Source: Cristatella mucedo (taxonomy: Eukaryota > Bryozoa > Phylactolaemata > Cristatellidae). From it: 64,000 bases of DNA. A model generated the notes under the pieces. That model ran no database searches. It saw only the letters and a list, made by a program, of their open reading frames with translations, and had not been told where the DNA came from. Shown one piece after another: positions 18,167 through 29,821 of the stretch; within the stretch, counting starts at the first letter, position 1, and each line of letters begins with the position of its first letter. Position numbers and translations under genes: made by a program. The stretch lies in the NCBI GenBank assembly GCA_009760855.2, contig WPIO01000104.1, positions 1,246,001 through 1,310,000 of the forward strand, in the 5' to 3' direction.

Positions 18167-18397
18167 TGCCTTAGTGGGGTCGACTAGGGCGCCTAGTACA
18201 GACCCAACTCCTGATCCACCTAGCTCAGGTTAGAATGGAGCTTTATGCAGGCGATGCAGTTAGGAGATGGAGCGACTAATGCTGCCTTAGTGGGTTCGAC
18301 TAGGACACCTAGTACAGGCCCGGCTCCTGGTTCACCCGCTAAAGTTAGAATGAAGTCTGGTGCAGATGATGCGGTCAGGATGTGCACCGACTAATGT
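18167..18397 (+). repeat. 116-bp tandem duplication
   Basis: TGCCTTAGTGGG...TCGACTAGG...CACCTAGTACAG begins at 18167 and again at 18283. The two units stay similar to GAGCGACTAATG and CACCGACTAATG. Divergence is moderate. Confidence 0.75.
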
Positions 18398-19582
18398 ACT
18401 GAAGTAGAAATGAGCAGCTACGCGCGAGGTCAGGAGTTGAGAGAATATAACGAGACGTCCTGAGAGCTCGGGGCTGCAGCTTCGGTAGTCGATGCGAGAC
18501 TGTGCGCTTCGAGAGCACGAGAGACGAACCTACGGCGACGTAGAGCTAAGTGCAACTTAGGCTGCGAAGTTGCGTTCTGCCGGCTACTCAGTTAGCTGCT
18601 CGTATCTTGGGGTGCTGTAGCGGCCTGTCTTCGGGGTTGGGACCATCGCTAGCGACGCGCGCATAGGATAGTTTATTATACTCGGGCTTCGGGAGTTCGC
18701 GCAGTAAACTCCATCGGTCCGGTTCGCGCCGCGTAAAGCGCTTGCGCCGGCGCGTAACAGGCCCACAATAAACTGTCGCTTTCGGCGCCCAGTTGTGGCC
18801 GCATGCGTTTTAACCGCGCTGCACTACACAGTCCGCCGGTAGAGAGCCGGGGGACGAGCCAGCTTCTTCGCGGTTACAAACGCCACTACCCTAAATGTGG
18901 CATTTCTAAACGCCACTTAGCTAAGCGCGAACATCGCGACAGGCCACCTCGCTAAACGCGCACAGGGCTGCTAGGTTTCGGGGTTACCGATGTAACCAGG
19001 GTTACCAGGGTACCGATCGAGGGGCGGTGCAGCGGGCCCGGCTCGCAGGCCGCTTCGAGCCGGGGGTACAGGTACACCAACTCCCGAACCCCGCACTCGT
19101 AGCGGTGCTTCTTTCTATCAGCCGACGGGAGACGAATAGTGGTGACGCCTGGACCTCGAATTACGGCTAGCGACTCGTAGGCGCCGCACCGATGCACGCA
19201 GGCATGCCGCCGCCAGCGGCGGATCGCCGCCGCCGCCGCCGCGCTGCGCCATTCGTCAGGCTGCTAGCTCGCAGAGCGCTCAGGGCCTGGGGGGGGGAGG
19301 GCGGGTGGGGTGCGAGACACTCCACTCATAAAGACAGCGCCCGTCTCTCGAGTTCGCGGTGCATCTCTAAGTAAAGACCAAATTACGCTAATCCGGATCA
19401 ATATCTCGCGGATGCGGAAACAAATACGGCAATTTCGCGCCAACGATCGATTGGCGAGCAAGCGAGCGCAGCACACGGCGGCGAAGTTTTTCGGCAACGA
19501 CGGGAGCAGCGGCGCGAGCGGGCGCCTGCGCTGCTGCCGCTTCTGCGGAGGCGGCAGAAGTACGCGACACAGCTCCGACAGC
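18398..19582. other. Unassigned sequence before TSP1 gene, CpG-rich at right end
   Basis: No coding exon recognised. The last 400 bases are CpG-rich with GCC and G runs, consistent with a promoter region for the gene starting at 19583. Confidence 0.35.
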
Positions 19583-19643
19583 ATGAAAAGCGGCGCGCAT
19601 CCGTGCGTCGCCTGCTGCCTCCTCGTTCTCCTGCTTCGCGTCG
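19583..19643 (+). CDS. TSP1 membrane protein exon 1: signal peptide (putative)
   Basis: The ATG has A at -3. The frame MKSGAHPCVACCLLVLLLRV is a good signal peptide. It ends in phase 1 at a GTTAGT donor, the same donor word used by a SMARCAL1 exon in this window. No other signal-peptide exon was seen upstream of the TSP1 exons. Confidence 0.5.
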
Positions 19644-22600
19644 GTTAGTGTTTGCCGCCGCCGGCGCGCGCCCGCGTTGAAGCGTCGTCGTCTACTCATT
19701 CGCTTATCGGTCTCCTCCGGTCCGCCGCGCCGGAAGCAGGCCCACATCGCGGGCCTGCTTCCGGCGCGAGCGCGTCGGACTCGGCGGCGGCGTCTGAGCG
19801 TGCTGGGCGGCGCCTGCTGCCCCGTTCGGCGTGCAAGCGTGGCGGCGGCGGCGCGTTCGAGGAGAGAGTGCGCTCTGCTGCAGCGCTCTCCGCTCCGTTA
19901 GCGTTAGCAGCGAGCCTCGTCGTCAGCAGTCAGGGTCCCTCGGAGCAGAACCGTCGGGCAGAGCTGACGGCTGAAGCGACCGGTCGGCTGCGAAAGCCGT
20001 CGGGAAATGCCGGCCTCTGGCAGGCCGGCAACGAGACATCTCGCCTTCGCAGCAAATGGCGCCACCCTAGGAGCACCCTAAGCAGTCGAGGACCGCGGGG
20101 GAAGAGAGAGGAGAAGAGCGGAAGCGAAAGCGACTTCAGCGCGACAGGTAGCGGTTGCGGTAGCGTTGAGCGCAGCACGTGCGCAGCGACCCGCCGCCGT
20201 CGGCGCCGCCGCCGGTAGCAGCTCGTCAGCTCGGCGGCGGCGCCGAGCGCTTCCTCGCGGGTCGCGCGGCGGCCTATTCAGGGAGACGCCATTGCTGGCT
20301 GCCTTGCGGAGTATCTCTCGACTCCGGCCTCCAGAGCTTCCGGCCAGCTCCAGCCTCGCGCCGCCTTCCGGCGTCCTCGCCGTAGACGCCGTCGACGCAG
20401 CAAGGCAGGCATGCGTTCTCAGTCGCCGCCGCCGCCGTCCATCTAAAGGACGCGTCTCTTTTCATTCGCGAGCGATCGGTTGCATTTACTACTACTACTA
20501 ATGATAATACTAATAACAACGATACCAATGAATTTGATAAAGCCCCCCTCAGAGAACTCAATCTCTTTCTCGGCGTTTTACATTTGGTGCAAAGGAAGCA
20601 CGATCGAATGGTTAGTAGTAGCAGGGTCAACGACAACAAGAATAACATGGTTAGGGCTGACATGCACAGGGTCAGCATGCAAATGTGGTTAGTGGCAGCA
20701 TGCACAGTGTCAGCACGCATAAGCACATCAAGGACGAATCGCAGGGACCCACTAAATGCTGCCATAAATAGGTGCGTTGTTGGTTTCTTTTTAAATGCGG
20801 TCAAGTATGTCGTGACGCAGGTCGGGAGTGAGTTCCAGGTTTTGGGAGCATAAGAACTAAAGGCACGGTCTACAAAAGATTTGGGGTGCGTACGAGGTAT
20901 TGGTGATCGAATCTAATCGTAAGAGTTTCGTACGATTCGATTTTTCAGAAAACCGTGTGGTACGATGCTTAGCCTGGTGGGGGAGTAGATTCGATAGGTA
21001 GGCTGGAGCCAAAGAATGGTAGTACACTCTTTCACCTGCTCGGCTGATAGATCGTCCGCGGTTTAGCTTCAACCATTGCTATAGTCTCTCTGATCTTCTA
21101 GCTAGCAGGAACAACTCACTTTTCAGCATTTTTCGAAAGTAGTGAGTGCGACGGCTGAGTCCGTCGTATTGATGAAACTGACGCCCAGCGCAGCTCCGGC
21201 GACTGCGCCTGCGCCACGCGGCTCGGACACGGGCCGAGACGGCAAAAAGAGGGAGATGGAGGGCGAGATAAAGATTAATAATAATAACACTATAATAATA
21301 ATAATAATAATAATAACAATAATAATTGACGGTTCGTTTTAGCTTCCAAGGGGAACTAAATCACTACCGGGTGCTTTAAAACTCGCTGCTAGCGAACCAA
21401 TAGCCAGGGATTAGTGACGCGTACGCTATCACTCTTAGGCGCGACAAACCTGCCGAGTTTCACGCTTAGTCGAGCGTCTAAAGCAAACGTGAAGACACTC
21501 AGCGCCACCGATTAATGCGACCTCTGGCGAGAATTAGCGAGAATTAAGCGCGCCAATTATATAGGAACCAAAATGACTAGCTCGCACGGGCCAAGGGTAA
21601 TATGGCCGGAATAGATGCGTCTTGGCGCGAGACTTAACTGACGCAAGGTCGCTGCAGCTAGTGACCGAAGCCGAGAGCGAATTACGACATTGCAGTGCAT
21701 TTGAGCTGAAGCTGGATCGCCAACAAATTTTAGTTTATTTCTAGGGACTGCAAGATTACTAGATGCCGACGAGCGGCTGGTACAAGAGCGAACCGCGATC
21801 GGTTAGGGCTAGTCGGTCGGATAGGGCGAGTCGGTCGGTTAGGGCGAGTCGGTCGGATAGGGCGAGTCGGTTGAAAGGGCAGACGGCCTGTAAGCCGGAC
21901 AGAGGATCTTGAAATCGACTCGATGCTCGACGGGAAGCCAGAGACATGCCACGTGTCTGCGCCACGTGACTCGGGCAGCAACTTCTGACCGAGTCACGTG
22001 GCGCGGCAGCTCCGCCATTTACAGCGGACTAGTGACGAGCCGCCGAGTGAGGGCGCCGGTCGGTAGTCCTGAAAAATGAAGGGGATTGCAATAAACCAGG
22101 CGCGACGTCACGAACGCGCGACCTAGCCAACGCATCTTCTTTCGAGGAGATGCCGAAAGCGGGCGCGGCCTAAACTAAGAGCGAAAAGCGCACGCGCGCA
22201 CTCAAGCGATCCTGTCGGGGCGCTTCGAGACGACGCCGACGCCGGCTACGACGAATGCGGCGCTGGCAACGCTGAGCACCGCGTGCGCGTCGCGTCGCGT
22301 GGCGAATGCGGCTGACCGCTGCGCGACTTTGGCGAGGATTTCGCTGCCGTCGCCGCCATTTGAGCATTTGACCCTTCGAACGCTTGACGCTTCTCTTCGC
22401 CCGAATTATGAAATGTTGAAGTTAATATTTAGTCATTCGAAGCTAGCAACTCGTTACAAAGCGTGCGTACGGAGTCCGTACGCCTGTCCGTACTACGGAC
22501 AGACGCGAAACCGCTAGCCGTTCGATCGTGCTTCTTTTATAGCAAAAGTACAGTGCCCAGAAAGGAATTAAGTTCTCGAGAGCGCTATGACAAGCGTTTT

Positions 22601-25600
22601 ATTAAGAAAACTCAAATCTCTTTTCAGGCTCTTTAAATAAGATGCCAAGAGGGAGCAGCGTGTCGCTGGCGGCGAGTAAAAGCTTAGCTTGCGCAGCCAG
22701 CGTCAGTACTCGTGAGCACAACAAGGACGACTCGCTTGCGTCGTAGAGACCGTCACGGCCATCGACGCTGTCGCGTCCGCCACCGCCTCGTCGGTGGTGG
22801 CAGACGGCGGACTGGACGGCTGGTCCGACTGGACCGCTTGGGACGAGGCCGGCCCGTGCAGCGCCTCGTGCGACGACGGTCTGGTCATCGTCAACCGGAA
22901 GCGATCGTGCATCCAGGAGTATCTCGGCTGCTCCGGCGACGACGCGCAGACGGAGATCAGACATTGCAACAACTTCCCGTGTCTCAGTAAGTTTCGTTGC
23001 TCGCCCAGCGGCGGGGCCGTCGTAGGGTCGCCAGTGCGTCCGGCGAGCCGCCGCCGCCGCCGCGCCCGCCGCTCTGGCCTCAGGTCGTCGGAGGCGCGAA
23101 GCGGCGAGTCGGCGACAGCGAAGCCTTTAAATTGTTTCCCATTTTGCCAGTTCGCTCCGCCGGCGGCTCGTGACCTCGAGCTGCTTCCGGCCCCCGAGCT
23201 CGACGGGTAGCGTGACCTCGAGCTGCTCGGCGCGCCGCGCCAATCGACGGGCGCGCGCTAGGGGTCTCGGGCGAAGGATCGCGGTTCGCTTCCGGCCGAG
23301 GCTTCCGGCCCCCGAGCTCGGCGGGTAGCTGCGGGCGAATCGTCTGCAGCAGCGGAGCTGCGTCGCCGCGAAAGCAAAACGCAGCGGCAGATGTGCGGCG
23401 GCTGTCTGGTCGAGGTGCACTTCGCGGGCTCACGAAGGACGCCCCGAGGCGTCTCGGCGGAGGAGAAGAGGAGGAGGAGAGGAGAGGCAGAAAGCAATTA
23501 CCAAATCCGCCAGGAGAGCAGCGGCGCGACTCAGTAGCGTGGAAAGTACAAATAGTGCGCTTAGCGCCAGCTTACGCCGTCGTTACCCCTCAGGCAGGGG
23601 CGTGGGGTGGCCCGCCACGGCCAGCTACTGCTGTGCGCCCGCCCGCCAACAGGTCGCTAATCGATAGCTCCAATTGATCGTTCCCTTCGGATAGAGCAGC
23701 GCAGTTACGCGAGCTCCAGCGCGCTCTCGCCAAACTGGATGCCGGATGCAGGAAGCGCCGATCCGTCCTCGCCGGCTGCTGCTCGCCCACCAGGTGGAGG
23801 CAATCCCTGCTGCTCAATGCGGCGCTTCAATGTCCTCCTCCTTTTATCGGACGCGCCGGCAAATTTCAGGGATTTTTGAAAATTCCGGGAATTACGGAGC
23901 GAACTAGAACGAGGCTGCAAAAAGAGAAACCCGAGGTTCGCGTTCAACGTGTTCAGCTGTAGTAATGCTATCCGACGCCGCCGTGGACGCTCCCTTCTAG
24001 CCAGCGATAACTGACCGATTCATGTCGAGGGATCGCGAAGCCGTCTTGCGATCGTCGACCGTTTGACGGGCGTCGAGCCGCCACCGTGTCCGTTGCCACT
24101 ACGTCCATCCGCCCGCAGTGCGTCGCCCCAAGGCTCGCCTTCTCTCGACCTGCGCTCGCCTTTTGCCAGTGACTCGTCCGTGCCAGTTCAGCTGAGCTTG
24201 CCAGTCTCGCGCGAGCGAGCGCGATCGCGCGAGAAGAAGTAGTGCCGCCGTCGAAGCAGTTTTGCGCTCTAGAACCGCGAAAACACCAGCACCGAATTTT
24301 CTTAGCTTATACACCGAAATCTAGACGAACCTTTTTAGCTCTTTTTAGGATGAGCGAGATGCGATTCGGAGCATTTTTATCGTCTTGCGGTTCGATACCG
24401 TTCACCACGGATCGAGACGCGTGGTTTGGAAGGGATTGGATAGCGCCCGCAATCGTACTTGGCTAGTCGAAACGCCACCTGCCGGACGCCAACTGCCGCC
24501 GGCGGCGCTACTCGCTGCTCTGCTCGCGATCTACTTTTTCGATCGTTTCGCCAATTCTTCCGCCGATCAATTCTCCCGCGCTTCTCGCCGCGTTACCAGT
24601 GTACGGCACGTGGGAAGAGTGGAGTCCATGGACGACCACAGGATGCAGCGTGACTTGCAGCATCGGAATCAAGGTCATGGTCAGGCAGCGTGTGTGCGAT
24701 CCGAGCACGGCGACCGTCGTCGATCTGGGCTGCATCGGGCCGTCGACTGCCACCTTCACGCAAAACTGCAAAGTGGCCGTTCCCTGCGGTAATACCACTC
24801 CCGCCGCCGCTGCCGCCGCTGATGACCAGAGCGAAGCCGTCTTTTCACGCCAGCGCGCCCCTGCCGCCGACCGGCCGCTACCTGCCGCGAGGGCGGCACG
24901 ATTCGAGCGCGACCGATCGGTAGCTGGCCCCGCCAGGTGGCCGCACGTGATCGTTTTGGCGGTCGGTTTTTGGCAGCTCGGCGGGGTCAGCATCACCCCG
25001 AGCCTCGATCCGACGTCATCCGACACTCTCGTTGGCGCTCTGTCTCATCCGTCGGTCGCCTCTTAAATCGCGGCGCCCGAGGCAGCATCGGCTCTACCCC
25101 TCTGAGTCGAAGAAAGGCGCCCAGTAAATTTGTCGCGCGATTTTGCTTCGAAACTTGAGCTGAAAAATAACGGTACGTTTGTAGGGCGCCCTCAAAGAAC
25201 TCAGTCTCTTTCTAGGCACTTGGCATACGCTGCAAAGGAAGCGTGACCACATGGTTGGTGGTAGCGTACACAGTGTCAATAAATAAACTATGGTTAGTGG
25301 TAACGTGCGCAGCGTCAGCGTAATAACGAACGCGCAATCGTAGAGTCACTCAAATCTTTTGGAGACCACGTCTTTAGCTCGTAAAGTGGGTCCATGTGAT
25401 TCGTCCTTTGTGTGCTTATGCGTGCTGACACTGTGCAAATGCTGCCACTAACCATATTAGCATGCCGACTCCATACCTGTCGCCTCTAACCATCTTATGC
25501 TTGTTGTCATTGAGAATGGTGCCACTAACCATTCGACCATGCTTAATTTGCATCACATGTAACGTGCCTAGAAAGAGATTAAGTTCTCATGAGGGGGCTT

Positions 25601-26525
25601 TATCAAGTATGTTATTATTATTATTATTATAAAGACAGGCGGTTGGTCACATGGCCACTGGCCAGCTAAGGTGGTCGCTATCCGAGACCGTCCCGTCGTA
25701 GGTTCGAGTTCTGCAGTGGGCGATCCTCTAGTGCTCACTGCAAGCGGCAATTATAGCCAGTAAAGCTCTTCAGCTATTGATGAGGCTCGAGGTTGAAGCA
25801 ACTAACCATTAACATCCTTTGCAGCAAATGCAAAGCGCCTAGAAATAAATTGATTTCTCTGAGGGAAAATTATCAAGTGCATTATTATGATTAACTTTAA
25901 CCCGAGGTAAAACGGTAGCTCCTTCGGCAAGTCCTAGCGAGATGGGGTTTCACCGCTTCTGCTGGCCTGCCGATGGGATCTCTGGGACATTGACGATGCT
26001 ACCGCAAACCATTAGCCATTCGATCGTGCTTCCTTCACAGCACATGTAAAGTGCCTAGAAAGAAATTAAGTTCTCCGAGGGCGCTATGCAAGAGCATCAT
26101 TATTGTTATCCTTACTATTACTCGATCGTGGAACGCCGACGGCGAATCGCTCAGCGCTTAAACTTTTAGGTATCGGTCAGCCGGACGTGCTTGCTTCGAA
26201 CACGACGACCGAACAGCCGGGGCAGTACACCGCGCCGCTGTTACTCCCCATAATTGTCGCCACGCTGGTCGGCGTGCCGCTCACCATGGCCCTGCTGTGC
26301 AGCGTCGGCGCACTCGCACACGCCGTCTGCCTGCCGGAAGCGCGCCTACACAACCGTCTGCAGGCGGCCCGCGGCGGCGGCGGCCAGGACGCGGTCGTGA
26401 GTCCGACCGAGTGCCGCTGCGGACAGAAGCCGCCGCACGCCCGTCGTCAGCCGCCGCCGTGCTGCGCGGCGGCGCTGGCCGAGCTCTCTCTGCCGGCTAC
26501 TACGCGAAAGTGGGATACGCTGTGA
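19583..26525 (+). CDS. Type I membrane protein with two thrombospondin type-1 repeats (gene span, 4 exons)
   Basis: The model joins 19583-19643, 22747-22986, 24600-24788 and 26170-26525 into 281 residues, with phase 1 at every junction, the usual pattern for extracellular modules. Residues 1-20 form a signal peptide (VACCLLVLLL core). A 26-residue Ala/Thr/Val-rich stretch follows. TSP1 repeat 1 begins GWSDWTAWDEAGPCSASCDD and repeat 2 begins TWEEWSPWTTTGCSVTCSIG. Both keep WxxW sites, which are C-mannosylated in this family, and six Cys. The exon 4 part has a short Thr/Gln-rich stalk, a transmembrane helix (LLLPIIVATLVGVPLTMALL) and a cytoplasmic tail with CRCGQK and PPPCC motifs. It probably acts at the cell surface in adhesion or matrix binding. 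I do not recognise an exact orthologue. The first exon is the least certain. Confidence 0.75.
19726..19768. repeat. Perfect inverted repeat (18-bp arms, 7-nt loop)
   Basis: CGCGCCGGAAGCAGGCCC at 19726-19743 is the exact reverse complement of 19751-19768. It lies 82 bases downstream of the exon 1 donor. Confidence 0.93.
20475..21035 (-). repeat. LINE-A 3' end copy
   Basis: The minus strand reads from SLAPAYLSNLLPHQAKHRTT through the ORF2 end to the tail AGAGATTGAGTTCTCTGAGG and an ATTAGTAGTAGT end. It lies in intron 1 of the TSP1 gene. Confidence 0.8.
21276..21324 (+). repeat. (AAT)n microsatellite
   Basis: ATAATAATAATAATAATAAT with minor interruptions. Confidence 0.9.
21803..21874 (+). repeat. 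18-bp tandem repeat, four copies
   Basis: The unit TAGGGCGAGTCGGTCGGA repeats with A/T alternation at one end. It lies in intron 1 of the TSP1 gene. Confidence 0.88.
21959..22004. repeat. Perfect inverted repeat (16-bp arms, 14-nt loop)
   Basis: GCGCCACGTGACTCGG is the exact reverse complement of 21989-22004. Each arm carries the E-box-like CACGTG. Confidence 0.92.
22505..22610 (+). repeat. LINE-A tail fragment
   Basis: CCGTTCGATCGTGCTTC then GTGCCCAGAAAGGAATTAAG then GAGAGCGCTATGACAAG match the LINE-A 3' tail. Confidence 0.55.
22747..22986 (+). CDS. TSP1 membrane protein exon 2: first TSP1 repeat
   Basis: The acceptor CTTGCGTCGTAG leads into TVTAIDAVASATASSVV, then GWSDWTAWDEAGPCSASCDD, NRKRSCIQEYLGCSG and EIRHCNNFPC. 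The donor is CA|GTAAGT. Phase 1 is used on both sides. The acceptor was chosen by phase and could shift. Confidence 0.82.
24600..24788 (+). CDS. TSP1 membrane protein exon 3: second TSP1 repeat
   Basis: The exon runs from acceptor CGTTACCAG to donor GCG|GTAATA, phase 1 both sides. It reads TWEEWSPWTTTGCSVTCSIG, then KVMVRQRVC and FTQNCKVAVPC, a complete TSP1 module in one exon. Confidence 0.88.
25160..25325 (-). repeat. LINE-A 3' tail copy
   Basis: GTAGGGCGCCCTCAAAGAACTCAGTCTCTTTCTAGGCAC is the reverse complement of the LINE-A tail, followed by the family TGGTAGC and TAACGTGC words. Confidence 0.7.
25350..25632 (+). repeat. LINE-A 3' end copy
   Basis: Words CAAATCTTTTGGAGACCACG, CGTGCTGACACTGTGC and CTAGAAAGAGATTAAGTTC are followed by (ATT)n. 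The ORF2 end is partly deleted. Confidence 0.75.
25655..25787 (+). repeat. Diverged SINE-1 copy
   Basis: GGTTCGAGTTCTGCAGTGGGC (B-box region), ACTGCAAGCGGCAATTATAGCC and AAGCTCTTCAGCTATT align to SINE-1. It inserted just after a LINE-A (ATT)n tail. Confidence 0.65.
25795..25900 (+). repeat. LINE-A tail fragment
   Basis: GCAGCAAATGCAAAGCGCC, AATAAATTGATTTCTCTGAG and TATCAAGTGCATTATTAT match the LINE-A tail. Confidence 0.65.
25995..26125 (+). repeat. LINE-A tail fragment
   Basis: CCATTCGATCGTGCTTCC, AAAGTGCCTAGAAAG and GAGGGCGCTATGC, then ATTATTGTTATC. It ends about 45 bases before the last TSP1-gene exon. Confidence 0.65.
26170..26525 (+). CDS. TSP1 membrane protein exon 4: stalk, transmembrane helix, tail
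   Basis: The acceptor AAACTTTTAG gives phase 1 entry and a frame GIGQPDVLASNTTTEQPGQY, then one long hydrophobic segment. The tail is basic and Cys/Pro-rich and ends RKWDTL before TGA at 26523. NTT is a possible N-glycosylation site in the stalk. Confidence 0.8.
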
Positions 26526-29500
26526 CTCTCGCGCGGCATTCGTTCGCTAAGGTCCGACTGGCCTCGACTGGCCTAGACTGGCTGGCGCTTTCCTGGAAAC
26601 CCTAAAATGCGCTGCGTCCATTGCCGCTATCCCGTCGACCCACGGTCGACCAGCGACCGGCTGCAATGAGCTGTGTTTCCTCCCTCTGCCGGGGCAGGCA
26701 GTGTTCTCACGCGAGAAGCCACTCTGTCGCCCCTCCCCCCCCCCCGCCGCCGGCTGCCCGATCCGATCCGAAGCCAGCAGATCGGCAAGCCCTGCCTGCC
26801 TGCCTCTCGCTTGAAAAGAAAACATGTAAAAGTCGGCAGTTCGGCAGCCTCGTTTACATGGACGGTGCAGACGGGCCGCAGGCTCGCGCCATCTCGCGCC
26901 AGCTCGCTGCGACGGGCCCTCGAGGATCATTCTCCATCTCGCGCCATCTCGCGCCAGCTCGAGGATCGTTCCTGCTGCTGCAGGACTGGCACCCGCCGAA
27001 GGTCGACTGACGAGGGCGTGCTTAGGAGAGGAATTTAGCTCGAGAGCTTGGCACAGCGTGCGGCCGTTTGACTGTCCTTCCTTCTGGCTCTTCTGCGCCG
27101 CCGATACGCGGGTCGCAGCGCCGAAGGCGGCGGGGCTGCGCCGGGAGGAGGGGCGGGGCTGCGCCGGAAAAAGGCGGGGCCGCGCAGGCGGCCTCGCGAA
27201 ATGGCGACTGGAGAATAAATGTCGGAAATAAAAGCGGCACACCGCGAAGCTCAGGCCGCCGGCGCGCGACCGGCGACGGTCTGACGCAGACGGTCACGTG
27301 ACGTGACGCGCCTCGGTCGCGGCGCGAGCCTTCGTTCGCGCGCGACGTTGGAGCCGGCGGTGGTGCCAGATTGCTCTCAGCCTTCCTCTGCGACGCTGCA
27401 GGCAGACTCGGGCAACCTCTGGCATGCGTCGCGCGAGCTGCGCTTTCGTGCGTTCTGATCTCCGAACCGAGCGGCTGGAGTGGCCTATTGGCTTAGTGGG
27501 TTAGCGCTTACCTTGAATTGTCGCCGCCGCCGAGCAGCTGACGACGATGAGGAAATGTAGGTAGATCGAAGGCCTGCAGTGCGATCGCCAAGCGCAAACA
27601 TCAATTACGACATTGTGCGCTACCTCGGGCGGGTTACGAACTCGCAGCCTTTGACTCCCCGGACCGATGCATCGTCCGTTGAGCTGCGCAGCCAATGCCA
27701 GCTGCAGCTCCTAATGCCATTACAGCGATTCCCGACACAATGACGTGGCCATCTCGTGCCCCCGTGGCCACGTCTTTTTAAATGGCCTTTAAAATTATAT
27801 TTCCGTTTTGTAGTTAAGGACAAAACGGATAGATTCCTAAAATCTTCATGAACATTTTGATAAATTATATTTTAAATAATTTCCATTTAAGTGACACGTT
27901 TTGTTGGTTTTATGATGAAATTAAGTTTGCAATCGGCGTTTGATTTCGTCTTCCACTGTCCCTCGCCAGGGTGGTGAAAAACAACCGCCGAAGGTGAACT
28001 CAGTTTTGTCCTAAAGAAAATCTAAATGTGTGCTATGCGGAAATGCTCGCTTTAAGTTCTAGGATGCCGCCATTTTTTCATTCAACGAACAGCACAACGG
28101 AAGTAGACTGTCCCGGAAGTAGCACCAGTCGGCCGCACAGAGCGCTGCCGGTGTGTGTGAAGCTGTCGTTTATGCTGAGCGACCCTATACGTACATATCC
28201 AGATTGGCAAGAACGTTTTGTTCTCCTAGCAGCGACTCTCTTGTCTGAGGACGATCTTGGCCGAGGTCAAAGTTTCAACGAAAGCGAGTCCAGTTGCATG
28301 CGAAACATTCTGCTGTCCCTCTGCCACTTAGGCAGACAGAGATGCCTTCAGTTGAATCCCATATCGAAGCGAATGCGTTTAAGCGCGCTTTCGCTATGAA
28401 CTAGTAATTTCGGTGTGCGGGGCGTACGCACGCACGTACGCGGTAATCGGGATTGAAGACCGGCTATGAAGCAGCCACGGCCGAGCGGACGTCGAAAGAA
28501 ATCCGCAGCACGCCAAGCAATTGCTATAAATATAATAATAATAATAATAAACTAGCAATAATACGCCAAGTAATCGCCAAGTAGTTGCTCGCCAACAGCT
28601 CAGCTTGATGGGCACCATCCTCATGGCGACGCATTGGGCTTGGCGCGTGAACGTGACGAGCTTCACCGGAGCTGAAAAAGGTGGTCGCTGCTCACGGCGG
28701 CACGCTCAGATCGTAGCCTAAACACACGCGCGCGCGCGCACACACGCAGCCGCTCCTAAGAAAACCGGCCAGCCGCCGGAGAAAGCACGAAACCAACAGT
28801 TCCGAAGTTGCAGGTCACCAGCCAGGTGACAACTGACTGATGACCTGCATTGAATGTCGAGCGCCACGCCCTCAGCCGAAGGAAAAACGAGGATTTTCAC
28901 GCCGTTTGGATGTCAGAATTATTTGTCGCGAATGCCTTATTTGTGTCACCGAGTTGCTAGAGTTGCATGAAATGGTGACAGAAAAAAGCGACTCCAACGT
29001 TGCATAGAGAAGCTTAGCGCCGGCAAAACCCTCGAAGGCGAACCTTTCAACCCGAGAGAAACTGCATTGCATTGAGTCGCAAAAGTCTTTCTCGCCGAGC
29101 GAAGGTCGGCGTTTTCTCAGCGCCGCGCCGTCGTTGCGCAGGGCTTCGTCATTGCTCTCTAACGGTGCTACGCGTATACAAATTTTTTTTTTAAAGTTCT
29201 TGTCGCATCCCGATTTTAGTTTCGCGATGACCATCAATCGGCTCACGCATTCAAAACGAGTCAATTCCATCGTTGTACGTCTCAACTGAAGAAAGCATCG
29301 CAACTTAAAGGGCCCGACCTCAACTCCGACTGCAGGCCAAAATAGCTTGTAGCTGAAGGCAAGAGGAACAATTAGCTCCGTCTTTTTCTATTCGCAGGAT
29401 TCGCCAACGGGAGAGCTCGACTCGACTCTCCCATGATGCCGTAATCTCCTTCCTACCCCAGCTTGCCAGGAGCTGCTTGCTGTGCTAGCGTCCCTGCTGC

Positions 29501-29582
29501 CGGCGGCCGTTGAAGCTTTTTCCGAGGGAGTTGCACGCTGTAACTGTTTCGTCATTCGCAATACGACGCCGGCCATTTGGTT
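26526..29582. other. Intergenic region between TSP1 gene and ELP2, left part
   Basis: It contains a C10 run at 26730 and (CGCA)n/(CA)n near 28720-28746. A tRNA-like promoter pair lies on the minus strand near 27620-27695 (GCGCAGCTCAACGG, then GAGTTCGTAACC) and could be a lone old SINE. The 124-codon open frame at 28028-28399 shows no known domain. Confidence 0.4.
27214..27232 (+). promoter_or_regulatory. Two AATAAA motifs, possible poly(A) signal of TSP1 gene
   Basis: AATAAA occurs at 27214-27219 and 27227-27232, about 690 bases after the stop codon. Position and strand fit a poly(A) signal, but nothing else supports it. Confidence 0.3.
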
Positions 29583-29764
<182 letters not shown>

Positions 29765-29821
29765 GTCCGTTCTATCATGCTGTGTTGCATGTATGACACA
29801 GTGCGATAGCAAGGATTTACC

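Noticed and set aside
27620-27695. Minus-strand tRNA-like stretch (GCGCAGCTCAACGG and GAGTTCGTAACC).
   Set aside because: I could not draw a consistent cloverleaf acceptor stem, and there is only one copy. It is more likely an old SINE head.
28028-28399. 124-codon open frame.
   Set aside because: No recognisable domain, no splice context and no repeat similarity. It is compatible with chance.
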